DNA of 64,000 nucleotides from Pseudorhizobium flavum (GTDB lineage: Bacteria; Pseudomonadota; Alphaproteobacteria; Rhizobiales; Rhizobiaceae), in contig NZ_LR723670.1 in the NCBI RefSeq assembly GCF_902502825.2, positions 3,061,001 to 3,125,000 on the forward strand, given 5' to 3'. The notes below the pieces were generated by a model that had not been told where the DNA came from, did no database searches, and saw nothing but the letters and a program-made list of their open reading frames with translations. Below, piece after piece: positions 1 through 8,227 of this stretch. Position 1 is the first letter of the stretch. Every line of letters begins with the position of its first letter. The position numbers were made by a program, and so were the translations under genes.

Positions 1-1
1 G

Positions 2-694
2 ACCGACCTCGCCGGCATGGCGACGCGCCCCGCGCGAGGGCTGACAGCGGACCAGAAGCAGAAGATCTCGCTCGGTCGAGGCCTCGTTCGCTCCGACGTC
101 AATGCAATTCTCTTCGACGAACCCCTCACCGTGATCGACCCTCACATGAAGTGGGTGCTTCGGTCGCAATTGAAGCGACTGCACCGCCAGTCGGGCTTCA
201 CCATGGTCTATGTGACCCATGATCAGACCGAGGCGCTGACCTTTGCTGACAAGGTGGTGGTCATGCATGACGGTCAGATCGTCCAGATCGGCACGCCGGC
301 AGAACTCTTCGAGCGTCCGAGCCACACCTTCGTCGGCTATTTCATCGGCTCGCCCGGAATGAATGTCATGCCGGTCTCGATCGAAGGTGCCAACGCGGTC
401 GTCGGAGACCAGACGATCCCGCTCTCGGGCAGACCCATGATGCAGACGCCACAGAGGCTCGAGTTGGGTATCCGGCCGGAGTTCATACGGATCTCCCGCG
501 ACGGCATGCCGATCACAATCGCCAAGGTCGAGGATATCGGCCGGCAGAAGATCGTGCGGGCCAGCTTCTGCGGACAGCCGATTGCCGTGGTGGTGCCGGA
601 GGATGAGGAGATCCCGTCCGAGCCAAGGGTTCACTTCGATCAAGCTGCAATCGGCATCTATGCCGATTCCTGGCGCGTCGAGCTTGGAGGCTGA
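2..694 (+). CDS. glpT: Glycerol ABC transporter ATPase (second ATPase), 5' end outside window
   Basis: ATP-binding subunit of a carbohydrate-type (CUT1) ABC importer. The open frame runs in from before base 1, so the Walker A half is missing from the window; the first ATG seen (17) is internal. Visible are an atypical signature segment (ISLGRGLVR in place of LSGGQ), Walker B (ILFDEPLTVID), the switch His (VYVTHDQTEALT) and a C-terminal TOBE-like regulatory region. It ends 2 bases before the first permease start. Gene order ATPase-permease-permease-DUF2160-binding protein matches the rhizobial glycerol system glpSTPQUV, where two unequal ATPases occur, so this is best called GlpT. The odd signature fits one partner of a heterodimeric ATPase pair, which is an inference. 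Confidence 0.85.
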   Translation, partial: TDLAGMATRPARGLTADQKQKISLGRGLVRSDVNAILFDEPLTVIDPHMKWVLRSQLKRLHRQSGFTMVYVTHDQTEALTFADKVVVMHDGQIVQIGTPAELFERPSHTFVGYFIGSPGMNVMPVSIEGANAVVGDQTIPLSGRPMMQTPQRLELGIRPEFIRISRDGMPITIAKVEDIGRQKIVRASFCGQPIAVVVPEDEEIPSEPRVHFDQAAIGIYADSWRVELGG

Positions 695-696
695 GC

Positions 697-1563
697 ATGG
701 AAAAGACATGGAACAATAAGGCGTGGTTCCTGGTCCTCCCGGTCCTGCTGCTCGTAGCCTTCTCTGCAGTCGTGCCGCTGATGACCGTGGTGAACTACTC
801 CGTCCAGGACACGTTCGGCAACAATGCCTTCTTCTGGGCCGGCACAGACTGGTTCGTTGACATCCTTGAATCGGACCGTTTCTGGGATGCGCTGCTACGC
901 AACCTCATCTTCTCGCTGACGATCCTCGCCATCGAGATACCACTCGGAATATTCATCGCGCTGAATATGCCGAAGCACGGGATCGGCGTGCCGGTCTGCC
1001 TCGTCCTGATGGCCTTGCCACTGCTCATTCCTTGGAACGTCGTCGGCACGATCTGGCAGGTCTTCGGGCGCGTCGATATCGGCTTCCTTGGCCACTACCT
1101 CCGTGTCCTCGGGGTGGACTACAATTATACACAAGATCCGGTAGACGCCTGGGCGACCGTCATCATCATGGATGTCTGGCACTGGACGAGCCTCGTCGTT
1201 CTCCTGTGCTACGCAGGCTTGGTATCAATCCCGGACGCCTATTATCAGGCAGCCCAAATCGACGGCGCCTCCCGCTGGTCCGTCTTCCGATACATCCAGC
1301 TTCCGAAAATGAAGCGGGTGCTGCTGATCGCCGTCCTCCTGCGCTTCATGGACTCGTTCATGATCTACACCGAACCCTTCGTGGTGACGGGCGGCGGACC
1401 CGGCAACTCCACGACGTTCCTGTCGATCGACCTGGTGAAGATGGCGGTCGGTCAATTCGACCTCGGACCGGCAGCCGCCATGTCGATCATCTACTTCCTG
1501 ATCATCCTGCTGCTGTCATGGGTCTTTTATACCGTCATGACCAGTCACGACACGCAGCGATAG
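697..1563 (+). CDS. glpP: Glycerol ABC transporter permease GlpP
   Basis: Inner-membrane permease of the glycerol importer, 288 residues, about six hydrophobic segments. The N-terminal membrane segment (residues about 9-32) is followed by a periplasmic loop. The EAA-type loop that contacts the ATPase is seen around residues 185-205 (YQAAQIDGASRWSVFRYI). The ATG follows the ATPase stop directly (GGAGGCTGAGC before it supplies the ribosome site), so translation is coupled. Its partner is the next gene. Family assignment (binding-protein-dependent CUT1 permease) is certain; glycerol specificity comes from the operon context. Confidence 0.88.
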   Translation: MEKTWNNKAWFLVLPVLLLVAFSAVVPLMTVVNYSVQDTFGNNAFFWAGTDWFVDILESDRFWDALLRNLIFSLTILAIEIPLGIFIALNMPKHGIGVPVCLVLMALPLLIPWNVVGTIWQVFGRVDIGFLGHYLRVLGVDYNYTQDPVDAWATVIIMDVWHWTSLVVLLCYAGLVSIPDAYYQAAQIDGASRWSVFRYIQLPKMKRVLLIAVLLRFMDSFMIYTEPFVVTGGGPGNSTTFLSIDLVKMAVGQFDLGPAAAMSIIYFLIILLLSWVFYTVMTSHDTQR

Positions 1564-1573
1564 GAGGTTTGCG

Positions 1574-2389
1574 ATGAGCTCGAACATCAAGCCGCGCTGG
1601 TCCTGGATCGTCCCGACCGTCTATATCATCTTCCTCATCCTACCGATCTACTGGCTCGTCAACATGAGCTTCAAGACGAATGCCGAGATCCTCGGCCCCT
1701 TCTCCCTTTGGCCACAGGACCCGACACTCCGGAACTACTCGGTGATCTTCACTGACCCTTCCTGGTACAACGGCTACATCAATTCGATCATCTATGTGGT
1801 CCTGAACACCATCATTTCGGTCACTGTCGCACTTCCTGCGGCCTATGCCTTCTCGCGATACCGGTTTCTTGGCGACAAGCACCTGTTCTTCTGGCTCCTG
1901 ACGAACCGGATGGCCCCGCCGGCGGTCTTCGCGCTGCCGTTCTTTCAGCTCTATTCCGCGTTCGGCCTAATCGACACCCATATCGCCGTCGCAATCGCCC
2001 ACTGCCTGTTCAACGTGCCGCTGGCAGTCTGGATCCTCGAAGGCTTCATGTCGGGCGTTCCCAAGGAGATCGACGAGACCGCCTATATCGACGGTTACTC
2101 CTTCCCTCGCTTCTTCGTGAAGATCTTCATGCCGCTCATCGCAAGCGGCATCGGGGTCGCCGCATTCTTCTGCTTCATGTTCTCGTGGGTCGAACTGCTG
2201 ATCGCCCGGACGCTGACGACGACGGACGCGAAGCCTATCGCGGCGACGATGACCCGTACTGTTTCGGCTTCAGGACTTGATTGGGGCGTTCTCGCCGCTG
2301 CCGGCGTGCTCACGATCATCCCCGGTGCCTTGGTCATCTATTTCGTTCGCAACTACATCGCCAAGGGCTTTGCCCTGGGGAGAGTTTGA
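1574..2389 (+). CDS. glpQ: Glycerol ABC transporter permease GlpQ
   Basis: Second permease, 271 residues, MalG-like, with an N-terminal membrane anchor (WIVPTVYIIFLILPIYWLV), a long periplasmic segment and an EAA loop near residues 155-175 (EIDETAYIDGYSFPRFF). A TAGGAGG ribosome site stands 7 bases before the ATG, 10 bases after glpP ends. Its stop codon shares one base with the next ATG, so the two are translationally coupled. It forms the heterodimeric channel with GlpP. It is not the periplasmic GlpQ phosphodiesterase of enterobacteria, which shares only the name. Confidence 0.88.
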   Translation: MSSNIKPRWSWIVPTVYIIFLILPIYWLVNMSFKTNAEILGPFSLWPQDPTLRNYSVIFTDPSWYNGYINSIIYVVLNTIISVTVALPAAYAFSRYRFLGDKHLFFWLLTNRMAPPAVFALPFFQLYSAFGLIDTHIAVAIAHCLFNVPLAVWILEGFMSGVPKEIDETAYIDGYSFPRFFVKIFMPLIASGIGVAAFFCFMFSWVELLIARTLTTTDAKPIAATMTRTVSASGLDWGVLAAAGVLTIIPGALVIYFVRNYIAKGFALGRV

Positions 2390-2811
2390 TGTCGAAAGCT
2401 CACGATCACTCAAGCCGCCGCTGGCCCGCCGCACTCGCTGCCGTTCTGGTCCTCTATGGGGTTGTCGCCGTGTCGCTGGCCATGTCGCTTCCGGTGAAGG
2501 ACGGCGCGCGCGACTGGACGGCGCCGCTGATACCGGGCGGTTGGATGGCCTGGTCTTTTCCTACGGCGATGTTCTTCCTCACGATCTTCGCGTTGCTGGC
2601 CTGCATGGCGGTCTGGGAATATGCGCGACCTGGAGGACATCCACGAATTGGCATCCTGCGTTTCGAGACGACCCGGGGCGACCGGCTGTTCATCTCGCTG
2701 CTCGGCTCTGCCTTTATTCACCTCGCTTGGCTGGGTCTGTCCGACCTCAGCCTCTGGTGGGCTCTTGTCGTCAGCATTCTCTACGCGATGGTCGTGTTCA
2801 GAACCGTCTGA
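2389..2811 (+). CDS. glpU: DUF2160 small membrane protein of glycerol transporter
   Basis: 140-residue membrane protein with about four hydrophobic stretches (residues 14-32, 52-72, 101-117, 120-138). DUF2160 proteins lie between the permeases and the binding protein in rhizobial glycerol ABC operons, where this gene is called glpU; its exact role is not established. The start is the ATG overlapping the glpQ stop (TGATG). A longer overlapping frame starting at 2281 lies inside glpQ and is not used. Low-complexity features are absent and codon use matches the neighbours. Confidence 0.8.
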   Translation: MSKAHDHSSRRWPAALAAVLVLYGVVAVSLAMSLPVKDGARDWTAPLIPGGWMAWSFPTAMFFLTIFALLACMAVWEYARPGGHPRIGILRFETTRGDRLFISLLGSAFIHLAWLGLSDLSLWWALVVSILYAMVVFRTV

Positions 2812-2880
2812 CGCAAGCAATACGGAGGCGGTCGCCTGCCTCCGCATGAGTAAGTGCAATCGCAACCTTGGGAGGATGAT

Positions 2881-4599
2881 ATGCGAAGGCATCTGATGAC
2901 AACAACGGCAGCGGTGCTGCTGGCAATGGCAGGGTCTGCATTTGCAGGCATGGAGGAAGCTAAACAGTTCCTGGACGCGGAAATCGGCGACATGTCGTCC
3001 CTTTCTCGCGAGGATCAGGAAAAGGAGATGCAGTGGTTCATCGACGCGGCTCAACCGTTCGCGGGAATGGACATCAAGGTCGTCTCCGAAACCATCACGA
3101 CCCATGAATACGAGTCCAAGGTGCTGGCCCCTGCGTTCACGGCGATCACCGGCATCAAGATCACCCATGACCTGATCGGTGAGGGCGATGTTGTCGAAAA
3201 GCTGCAGACACAGATGCAGTCCGGCGAGAACGTCTATGACGCCTATGTCAACGACTCCGATCTGATCGGCACCCACTGGCGGTATCAGCAGGCCCGCTCG
3301 TTGACCGACTGGATGGCGAACGAAGGCAAGGACGTCACCAACCCCATGCTGGATCTGGATGACTTCATCGGCCTGAAATTCACCACGGCGCCAGATGGCG
3401 ACCTCTACCAGCTGCCCGACCAGCAGTTCGCCAACCTCTACTGGTTCCGCTATGACTGGTTCAACGATGAGAAGAACAAGGCGGACTTCAAGGAGAAGTA
3501 CGGCTACGATCTCGGCGTGCCGGTCAACTGGTCGGCTTATGAGGACATCGCCGAGTTCTTCACCGGACGCGAGATCGACGGGAAGAAGGTCTATGGTCAC
3601 ATGGACTACGGCAAGAAGGACCCGTCGCTTGGCTGGCGCTTCACCGACGCCTGGCTCTCCATGGCCGGTAACGGCGACAAGGGTCTGCCAAACGGTCTTC
3701 CGGTCGACGAATGGGGCATCAAGGTCGACGAGAATTCGCGCCCTGTCGGCTCCTGCGTTGCCCGCGGTGGTGATACCAACGGGCCGGCAGCCGTCTACTC
3801 CATCCAGAAGTATCTCGACTGGATGAAGGCCTATGCACCGGCTGCCGCACAGGGCATGACCTTCTCCGAATCCGGCCCGGTACCCGCTCAGGGCGAGATC
3901 GCGCAGCAGATGTTCATGTACACGGCGTTCACCGCCGACATGGTCAAGGACGGTCTGCCGGTGGTCAACGAGGACGGCACGCCGAAGTGGCGCTTTGCTC
4001 CCTCGCCCCACGGCGTCTATTGGAAGGAAGGCATGAAGCTGGGCTATCAGGACGTCGGTTCCTGGACGCTGCTGAAGTCGACACCGGACGATCGGGCGAA
4101 GGCGGCCTGGCTCTATGCTCAGTTCGTCACGTCCAAGACTGTCGATGTGAAGAAAAGTCACGTCGGGCTGACGCTCATTCGCGAAAGCACCATCCAGCAT
4201 GAGAGCTTCACCGAGCGTGCGCCCAAGCTCGGCGGACTGATCGAGTTCTACCGTTCGCCGGCCCGCGTGCAGTGGTCGCCGACCGGGACAAACGTTCCGG
4301 ATTACCCGAAGCTCGCCCAGCTCTGGTGGCAGGCGATCGGAGATGCTTCCTCCGGTGCAAAAACTCCTCAGGAAGCCATGGACTCACTTTGCGCCGAGCA
4401 GGAGAAGGTCATGGAGCGTCTTGAGCGTGCAGGCGTTCAGGGCGACATCGGGCCGAAGCTCGCTGAAGAGCACGATCTCGAATACTGGAACGCCGAAGCG
4501 GTGAAGGCCGGCAATCTCGCTCCTCAGTTGAAGATCGAGAACGAGAAGGAAAAGCCAGTTACCGTCAACTACGATGAGCTGGTCAAGAGCTGGCAGTAA
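2881..4599 (+). CDS. glpV: Glycerol ABC transporter substrate-binding protein
   Basis: Periplasmic solute-binding protein, 572 residues, large for the class and typical for GlpV. Start chosen at ATG 2881, where GGAGG lies at 2871-2875; an upstream in-frame start at 2854 lacks a site and would spoil the signal peptide. The signal peptide is MRRHLMTTTAAVLLAMAGS followed by AFA. The mature N-terminus has an acidic amphipathic stretch, then the type 1 extracellular solute-binding fold. It is the last gene of the operon, 69 bases after glpU, and is followed by a strong GC hairpin. Binding of glycerol is inferred from the operon. Confidence 0.88.
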   Translation: MRRHLMTTTAAVLLAMAGSAFAGMEEAKQFLDAEIGDMSSLSREDQEKEMQWFIDAAQPFAGMDIKVVSETITTHEYESKVLAPAFTAITGIKITHDLIGEGDVVEKLQTQMQSGENVYDAYVNDSDLIGTHWRYQQARSLTDWMANEGKDVTNPMLDLDDFIGLKFTTAPDGDLYQLPDQQFANLYWFRYDWFNDEKNKADFKEKYGYDLGVPVNWSAYEDIAEFFTGREIDGKKVYGHMDYGKKDPSLGWRFTDAWLSMAGNGDKGLPNGLPVDEWGIKVDENSRPVGSCVARGGDTNGPAAVYSIQKYLDWMKAYAPAAAQGMTFSESGPVPAQGEIAQQMFMYTAFTADMVKDGLPVVNEDGTPKWRFAPSPHGVYWKEGMKLGYQDVGSWTLLKSTPDDRAKAAWLYAQFVTSKTVDVKKSHVGLTLIRESTIQHESFTERAPKLGGLIEFYRSPARVQWSPTGTNVPDYPKLAQLWWQAIGDASSGAKTPQEAMDSLCAEQEKVMERLERAGVQGDIGPKLAEEHDLEYWNAEAVKAGNLAPQLKIENEKEKPVTVNYDELVKSWQ

Positions 4600-4610
4600 C
4601 GCGTGAATTC

Positions 4611-4633
4611 GGGGGCCGGCCAACCCGGCCCCC
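4611..4633. terminator. GC-rich hairpin between convergent glpV and allE
   Basis: A 9-bp perfect stem (4611-4619 with 4625-4633) and 5-base loop lie between two convergent genes. There is no T run on either side, so it may act as a Rho-assisted or RNA-stabilising hairpin and not as a classic intrinsic terminator. Confidence 0.6.
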
Positions 4634-4654
4634 GATCAGCCTCGCCGACCGCTG

Positions 4655-5476
4655 CTACCAGAGCGGTACGTGACGGTTTACATCCTTGTAGAGAAGATAA
4701 CGGAAGCGGCCAGGCCCGCCCGCATAGCAGGCCTGTGGGCAGAAGGCTCGCAGCCACATGAAGTCACCAGCCTCGACCTCCACCCAGTCCGCGTTGAGCC
4801 GGTACACGGCCTTCCCCTCGAGAACATAGAGCCCATGCTCCATCACATGGGTCTCCATGAAGGAGATCGTGCCGCCAGGTTCGAACGTGACAATATTAAC
4901 GTGCATGTCGTAGCGGACGTCGGCAGGATCGATGAACCGGGTTGTCGCCCATTTACCCTCGGTGTCTGGCATGGCGACCATCTGCTGCTCGCCCTCATGC
5001 GTGAATATGGCCGGCGGGGGTGCAAGACCGTCCATCGCCTGAAATACCTTACGGATCCAATGGAACCGGACTGCCGATCCGGAATGGTTCCGCACGCTCC
5101 AGGAACTGCCTGCCGGCAGATAGGCAAATGAGCCGGTCCGAAGCTGGTGGGCTCCGCCATCCAGTTCGACAGTCATTTCGCCTTCAGTGACGAAAAGTGC
5201 GGCTTGAGCCCGGCTGTCGGGCTCGGGACGCAGGCTACCGCCTCCCGCTTCGACCTCCATCACGTATTGGGCAAAGGTCTCTGCAAAACCGGTCATTGGT
5301 CGGGCGATGATCCAGGCGCGGGTATTGTCCCAGTGGGGCAGGATGCTGGTGACGATGTCGGTCATGACCGACCGCGGGATGACAGCATATGCGGTCGTGA
5401 AGATGGCCTTGCTGGAGAGGAGTTCGGTCTGCCCGGGAAGACCGCCGAGCCGTGAATGGTAGGTGCTGTCGTTCAT
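4655..5476 (-). CDS. allE: (S)-ureidoglycine aminohydrolase
   Basis: Bicupin enzyme that releases ammonia from (S)-ureidoglycine to give (S)-ureidoglycolate in purine (allantoin) breakdown, Mn-dependent, cytosolic. The C-terminal cupin carries the expected metal set: Glu and two His in ETHVMEH and a Gln in FCPQACYAG. The N-terminal cupin is degenerate, as in the family. Start taken at ATG 5476 (MNDSTYHSRLGG); an ATG eight codons upstream (5500) is possible. About 273 residues, standard length. No other allantoin gene is in the window, so the gene stands alone here. Confidence 0.88.
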   Translation of the reverse strand: MNDSTYHSRLGGLPGQTELLSSKAIFTTAYAVIPRSVMTDIVTSILPHWDNTRAWIIARPMTGFAETFAQYVMEVEAGGGSLRPEPDSRAQAALFVTEGEMTVELDGGAHQLRTGSFAYLPAGSSWSVRNHSGSAVRFHWIRKVFQAMDGLAPPPAIFTHEGEQQMVAMPDTEGKWATTRFIDPADVRYDMHVNIVTFEPGGTISFMETHVMEHGLYVLEGKAVYRLNADWVEVEAGDFMWLRAFCPQACYAGGPGRFRYLLYKDVNRHVPLW

Positions 5477-5563
5477 TGCCGATCCGTTTCGCGCTGACAT
5501 CGCATCGCATCCTGCTTAAGCGGCAGGCCGAAATCATGCAATCCCACCGCAGGATGCCGTTCG

Positions 5564-7129
5564 CTAACCGGTCGCCAGCACCTGACGTCGATCGGAAAGA
5601 TACATCAGAACATCTTCCGCCGGCATGGGCCTGCCGAGCAGGTAGCCCTGCCCGAGATCACAACCCTGACTTACGAAATGAGCCAGTTGGCGGTGGTCCT
5701 CGATACCTTCCACGGTCGTCTTGGCATGAAGGCTGCGGCTGAGGCCCAGCATCGCCCGAATAACCTTCTCCTGCCGCTCGTCGGTGCCGCAGGCGGCGAC
5801 GAAGCTCTTGTCGATCTTGATCTTGTCAAATCGGAAGCGCGCCAGTTGCGAAAGATTAGAGTATCCGGTGCCGAAGTCGTCCAGGGCAATCTGCACGCCC
5901 CTGCTGCTCAGGCTGTCCATGATGTGAGCGGCCAGATCCGGGTCAGAGACCAGAGCATTTTCCGTGATCTCCAGTTCCAGCCGTTCGGGCGGAAAGCCTA
6001 CTTCGTCCAGGATGCCGATGACACGGGTCGGCAGCATGCGGTCTTCCATCTGCACCGGTGAAAGGTTGAACGAAAGTCCCATTCCCTCGGGCCATGACCT
6101 GGCCGCCTCGCAAGCCTGGCGCAGAAGCTGCTGGAATAGAGGTGTGATGAGGCCCGCCTCTTCGGCCAGGGGGATGAAAACGTTCGGCGGTACGAATTCT
6201 CCATCCTCGTTCTTCCACCGGGCCAGCGCTTCGAAGCCGCACACGTCACCGCTGCGCAGGTCCACGAGCGGCTGATAGAAAGCCCCGATCGACCCCTTGT
6301 CGATCGCCCCGCGTAATTCACCTTCAAGCTTGGCACGGCGGCTGACCTTGGCCTGCATCTCTGGCTCGAAGAGAACGTGATTGTTGGGGCCCCGCCCCTT
6401 TGCCTCGTAAAGCGCGATATCGGCAACATGGGAGACCTCCGCTAGCGTGGCGCCATGTTCCGGCAGGCGGGCATAGCCGATGCTGGCGCCCACCTCCGCA
6501 GTAAGGCTGCCGATCCGAACCGGTCTCGTGATGGACTGGATCAACAGCTCCGCGAAGCGTTTCTCCTTGGCTTCCGAGAAGTGGCGACCAATGGCGATGA
6601 ACTCGTCTCCGCCGAAACGAAAGACGCAATCCTGCTCCGCCAATGCGCAGATGCGACGCGCCACTTCCTTCAGCAGGACATCCCCGCCCTGATGCCCCAT
6701 CAGGTCGTTGACCTTCTTGAAGCCATCCAGGTCTATGGCGTAGACGGTCGCGAACGGAGCATCGGTGGCGGGCTCCGAAGCGTCATCCAAACGCATGTTC
6801 GGTGCTAGTTCGCAGCGATCGAAGGCGTAGCGATTGGGCAGCTTGGTGAGATGATCGTGGGTGGCGATGTAGTCGGCCCGACGTTCTGCATCACGTCTGC
6901 GAAGCATCTCGTCCTTCATGTCGAGGATACGAAGCAACGAGTAGACGATGCTGACGCCCCCGGCGACGTTCGCCATGACCAGGGCAATTGCAACGCCCTT
7001 CCCATTGGCCGTGCCGAGATAGTCAACGATCTCGCGCATGAAAACCATCGCGAGGCCCCACAGCACGATGGCGGCAAGGCAGGTATAAAGGAACTGCGTA
7101 CCCGCGCGGCTGTTGAGAAACTCACTCAT
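5564..7129 (-). CDS. Membrane GGDEF-EAL cyclic-di-GMP enzyme
   Basis: 521-residue protein with two N-terminal membrane helices (residues about 13-30 and 45-63), a GGDEF domain (residues about 95-255) and an EAL domain (about 270-515). The cyclase signature is intact (RFGGDEFIAIG), but the RxxD inhibitory site expected just before it is absent (AEQD). The EAL domain has GFEALARW, LEITENAL, the DDFG motif, KIDKSFV and the EGIE motif, so phosphodiesterase activity is likely too. It has no recognisable sensory domain besides the membrane part. A GGAG ribosome site precedes ATG 7129. It diverges from the flavin-binding stress gene across a 14-bp palindrome. Confidence 0.9.
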   Translation of the reverse strand: MSEFLNSRAGTQFLYTCLAAIVLWGLAMVFMREIVDYLGTANGKGVAIALVMANVAGGVSIVYSLLRILDMKDEMLRRRDAERRADYIATHDHLTKLPNRYAFDRCELAPNMRLDDASEPATDAPFATVYAIDLDGFKKVNDLMGHQGGDVLLKEVARRICALAEQDCVFRFGGDEFIAIGRHFSEAKEKRFAELLIQSITRPVRIGSLTAEVGASIGYARLPEHGATLAEVSHVADIALYEAKGRGPNNHVLFEPEMQAKVSRRAKLEGELRGAIDKGSIGAFYQPLVDLRSGDVCGFEALARWKNEDGEFVPPNVFIPLAEEAGLITPLFQQLLRQACEAARSWPEGMGLSFNLSPVQMEDRMLPTRVIGILDEVGFPPERLELEITENALVSDPDLAAHIMDSLSSRGVQIALDDFGTGYSNLSQLARFRFDKIKIDKSFVAACGTDERQEKVIRAMLGLSRSLHAKTTVEGIEDHRQLAHFVSQGCDLGQGYLLGRPMPAEDVLMYLSDRRQVLATG

Positions 7130-7157
7130 ACTAGAACTCCACCCGCTTCAGAGGGTA

Positions 7158-7171
7158 TCAGCAATTGCTGA
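7158..7171. promoter_or_regulatory. 14-bp perfect palindrome in divergent intergenic region
   Basis: TCAGCAATTGCTGA is a perfect palindrome 29 bases upstream of the GGDEF-EAL start and 91 bases upstream of the plus-strand flavoprotein. Its position suggests an operator for the minus-strand gene; no regulator is identified. Confidence 0.35.
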
Positions 7172-7208
7172 ACGAGAAGTTCACGAATGAGGTGTGGCGA
7201 TCAGGGCC

Positions 7209-7233
7209 GGAACCGATGGCAGGTTTCTGGGTT
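7209..7233 (+). promoter_or_regulatory. Possible EcfG/RpoE2 general-stress promoter
   Basis: GGAAC at 7209-7213 and TT at 7232-7233 with an 18-base spacer match the alphaproteobacterial general-stress sigma factor pattern (GGAAC-N18/19-TT). The spacing gives a start of transcription near 7240, about 20 bases before the gene start at 7262. The downstream protein belongs to a family described as general stress protein 26, which agrees with the assignment. Not tested. Confidence 0.5.
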
Positions 7234-7261
7234 CTCCGAACTGGCAAAAGGAGACCCAAGA

Positions 7262-7741
7262 ATGACCAATCACGACGATACAGCGAAGGTGTGGGACCTC
7301 ATCGATAAGATCGGCTTCTGCATGCTCGCCACACAGGATGGCCGCGATATCCGCTCCCGGCCGATGTCCGCTTACACGAAGAGGCGGGATGGCGCCGTTT
7401 ACTTTCTCACCGACGTCGCCAGCCACAAGGACGAGGAAATTTCCCGTTGGCCCAACGTGTGCCTCGCATTTGCTGACACCAAGGGCCAGAGCTACGTGTC
7501 GGTTTCCGGTGCTGCAGAGGTCTCCAACGATCGTGAGTTGATCCGGGAGATTTGGTCGACCCCGGCCAAGGCCTGGTGGGACAGTCCTGATGACCCGTCC
7601 ATCCGCGTGCTCAAGGTGAATCCCTCATTCGCTGAGTTCTGGGACAGCCCCGGTACCGTCGTCAGCTATATCAAGATGGCTGCGGCTGCTGTCTCGAGCG
7701 CTCGTCCCGATATGGGCGAAAACGAGAAAGTGAAGCTATAG
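7262..7741 (+). CDS. Pyridoxamine 5'-phosphate oxidase-like general stress protein
   Basis: 159-residue split-barrel flavin-binding protein of the general stress protein 26 / PNPOx-like family (IGFCMLATQDGRDIRSRPM at the N-terminus is the typical opening). Members bind FMN or a related cofactor; the substrate is unknown and true PNPOx activity is unlikely at this length. Start chosen at ATG 7262 because AAGGAG lies at 7248-7253; the open frame extends upstream without a site. A possible EcfG promoter precedes it. Confidence 0.8.
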   Translation: MTNHDDTAKVWDLIDKIGFCMLATQDGRDIRSRPMSAYTKRRDGAVYFLTDVASHKDEEISRWPNVCLAFADTKGQSYVSVSGAAEVSNDRELIREIWSTPAKAWWDSPDDPSIRVLKVNPSFAEFWDSPGTVVSYIKMAAAAVSSARPDMGENEKVKL

Positions 7742-7864
7742 CATCCACAATATTGGCCAGCGGCGTCCGATGCTGCTGGCCGATATTTGCCGCAGATAAT
7801 TTTCCTGGTGCCGCAACCTTTCCCCCAGACTCACGTTCATCAGCCCGCAATCTAGGGTACTGCA

Positions 7865-8134
7865 ATGAACATGATGATCACGACCAGCGACGTCCGCTGG
7901 CTTTCCCCGGTCCGCGTCCGCATCGGCTATGGTTTTCCGGAAACCATCAGAGGCCCGCGAGAGGCCCTCGCCTACCTCGACTTTCGCTGGCCCGCGATCC
8001 ATGGCCACTTCTATCGGCAGGCCAAGGAGGCATGCCTGGGCGCACTGAGCGACAGCCGCCAAACCCAGACTGCCCGCGACTGCTTTGTTGAGGCGTGCGT
8101 CGAGGCCCGGATGCTGGACGAGCATTCAGCCTGA
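7865..8134 (+). CDS. DUF982 domain protein
   Basis: 89-residue protein of the DUF982 family, small cytosolic proteins found in many copies in Rhizobiales genomes. The conserved core is visible as V.I..G....I.GP.EAL.YL...WP and the C-terminal A...C.EA segment. No function is known for the family. Standalone gene, followed by a terminator hairpin shared with the convergent polyamine gene. Confidence 0.75.
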   Translation: MNMMITTSDVRWLSPVRVRIGYGFPETIRGPREALAYLDFRWPAIHGHFYRQAKEACLGALSDSRQTQTARDCFVEACVEARMLDEHSA

Positions 8135-8178
8135 ACAGTACCAGCGAGCCGTCCCGACCGGTTTTCAGAAAACGAAAA

Positions 8179-8203
8179 TGCCGCAACGACGAACGTTGCG
8201 GCA
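8179..8203 (-). terminator. Intrinsic terminator of the polyamine pair
   Basis: A 10-bp perfect stem (8179-8188 with 8194-8203), 5-base loop. Read on the minus strand it is followed by a T-rich run (TTTTCGTTTTC), so it ends the carboxyspermidine dehydrogenase transcript. Confidence 0.8.
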
Positions 8204-8227
8204 CCCCGTAATCACGGAAGCAATCGA

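Noticed and set aside
2410..4200. 596-codon minus-strand frame
   Set aside because: Antisense to glpU and glpV, whose products are recognisable; the frame is an artefact of high GC.
5815..5830. TTGA-N5-TCAA near 5820
   Set aside because: Spacer of five, inside the coding sequence of the GGDEF-EAL gene; not a FixK box.
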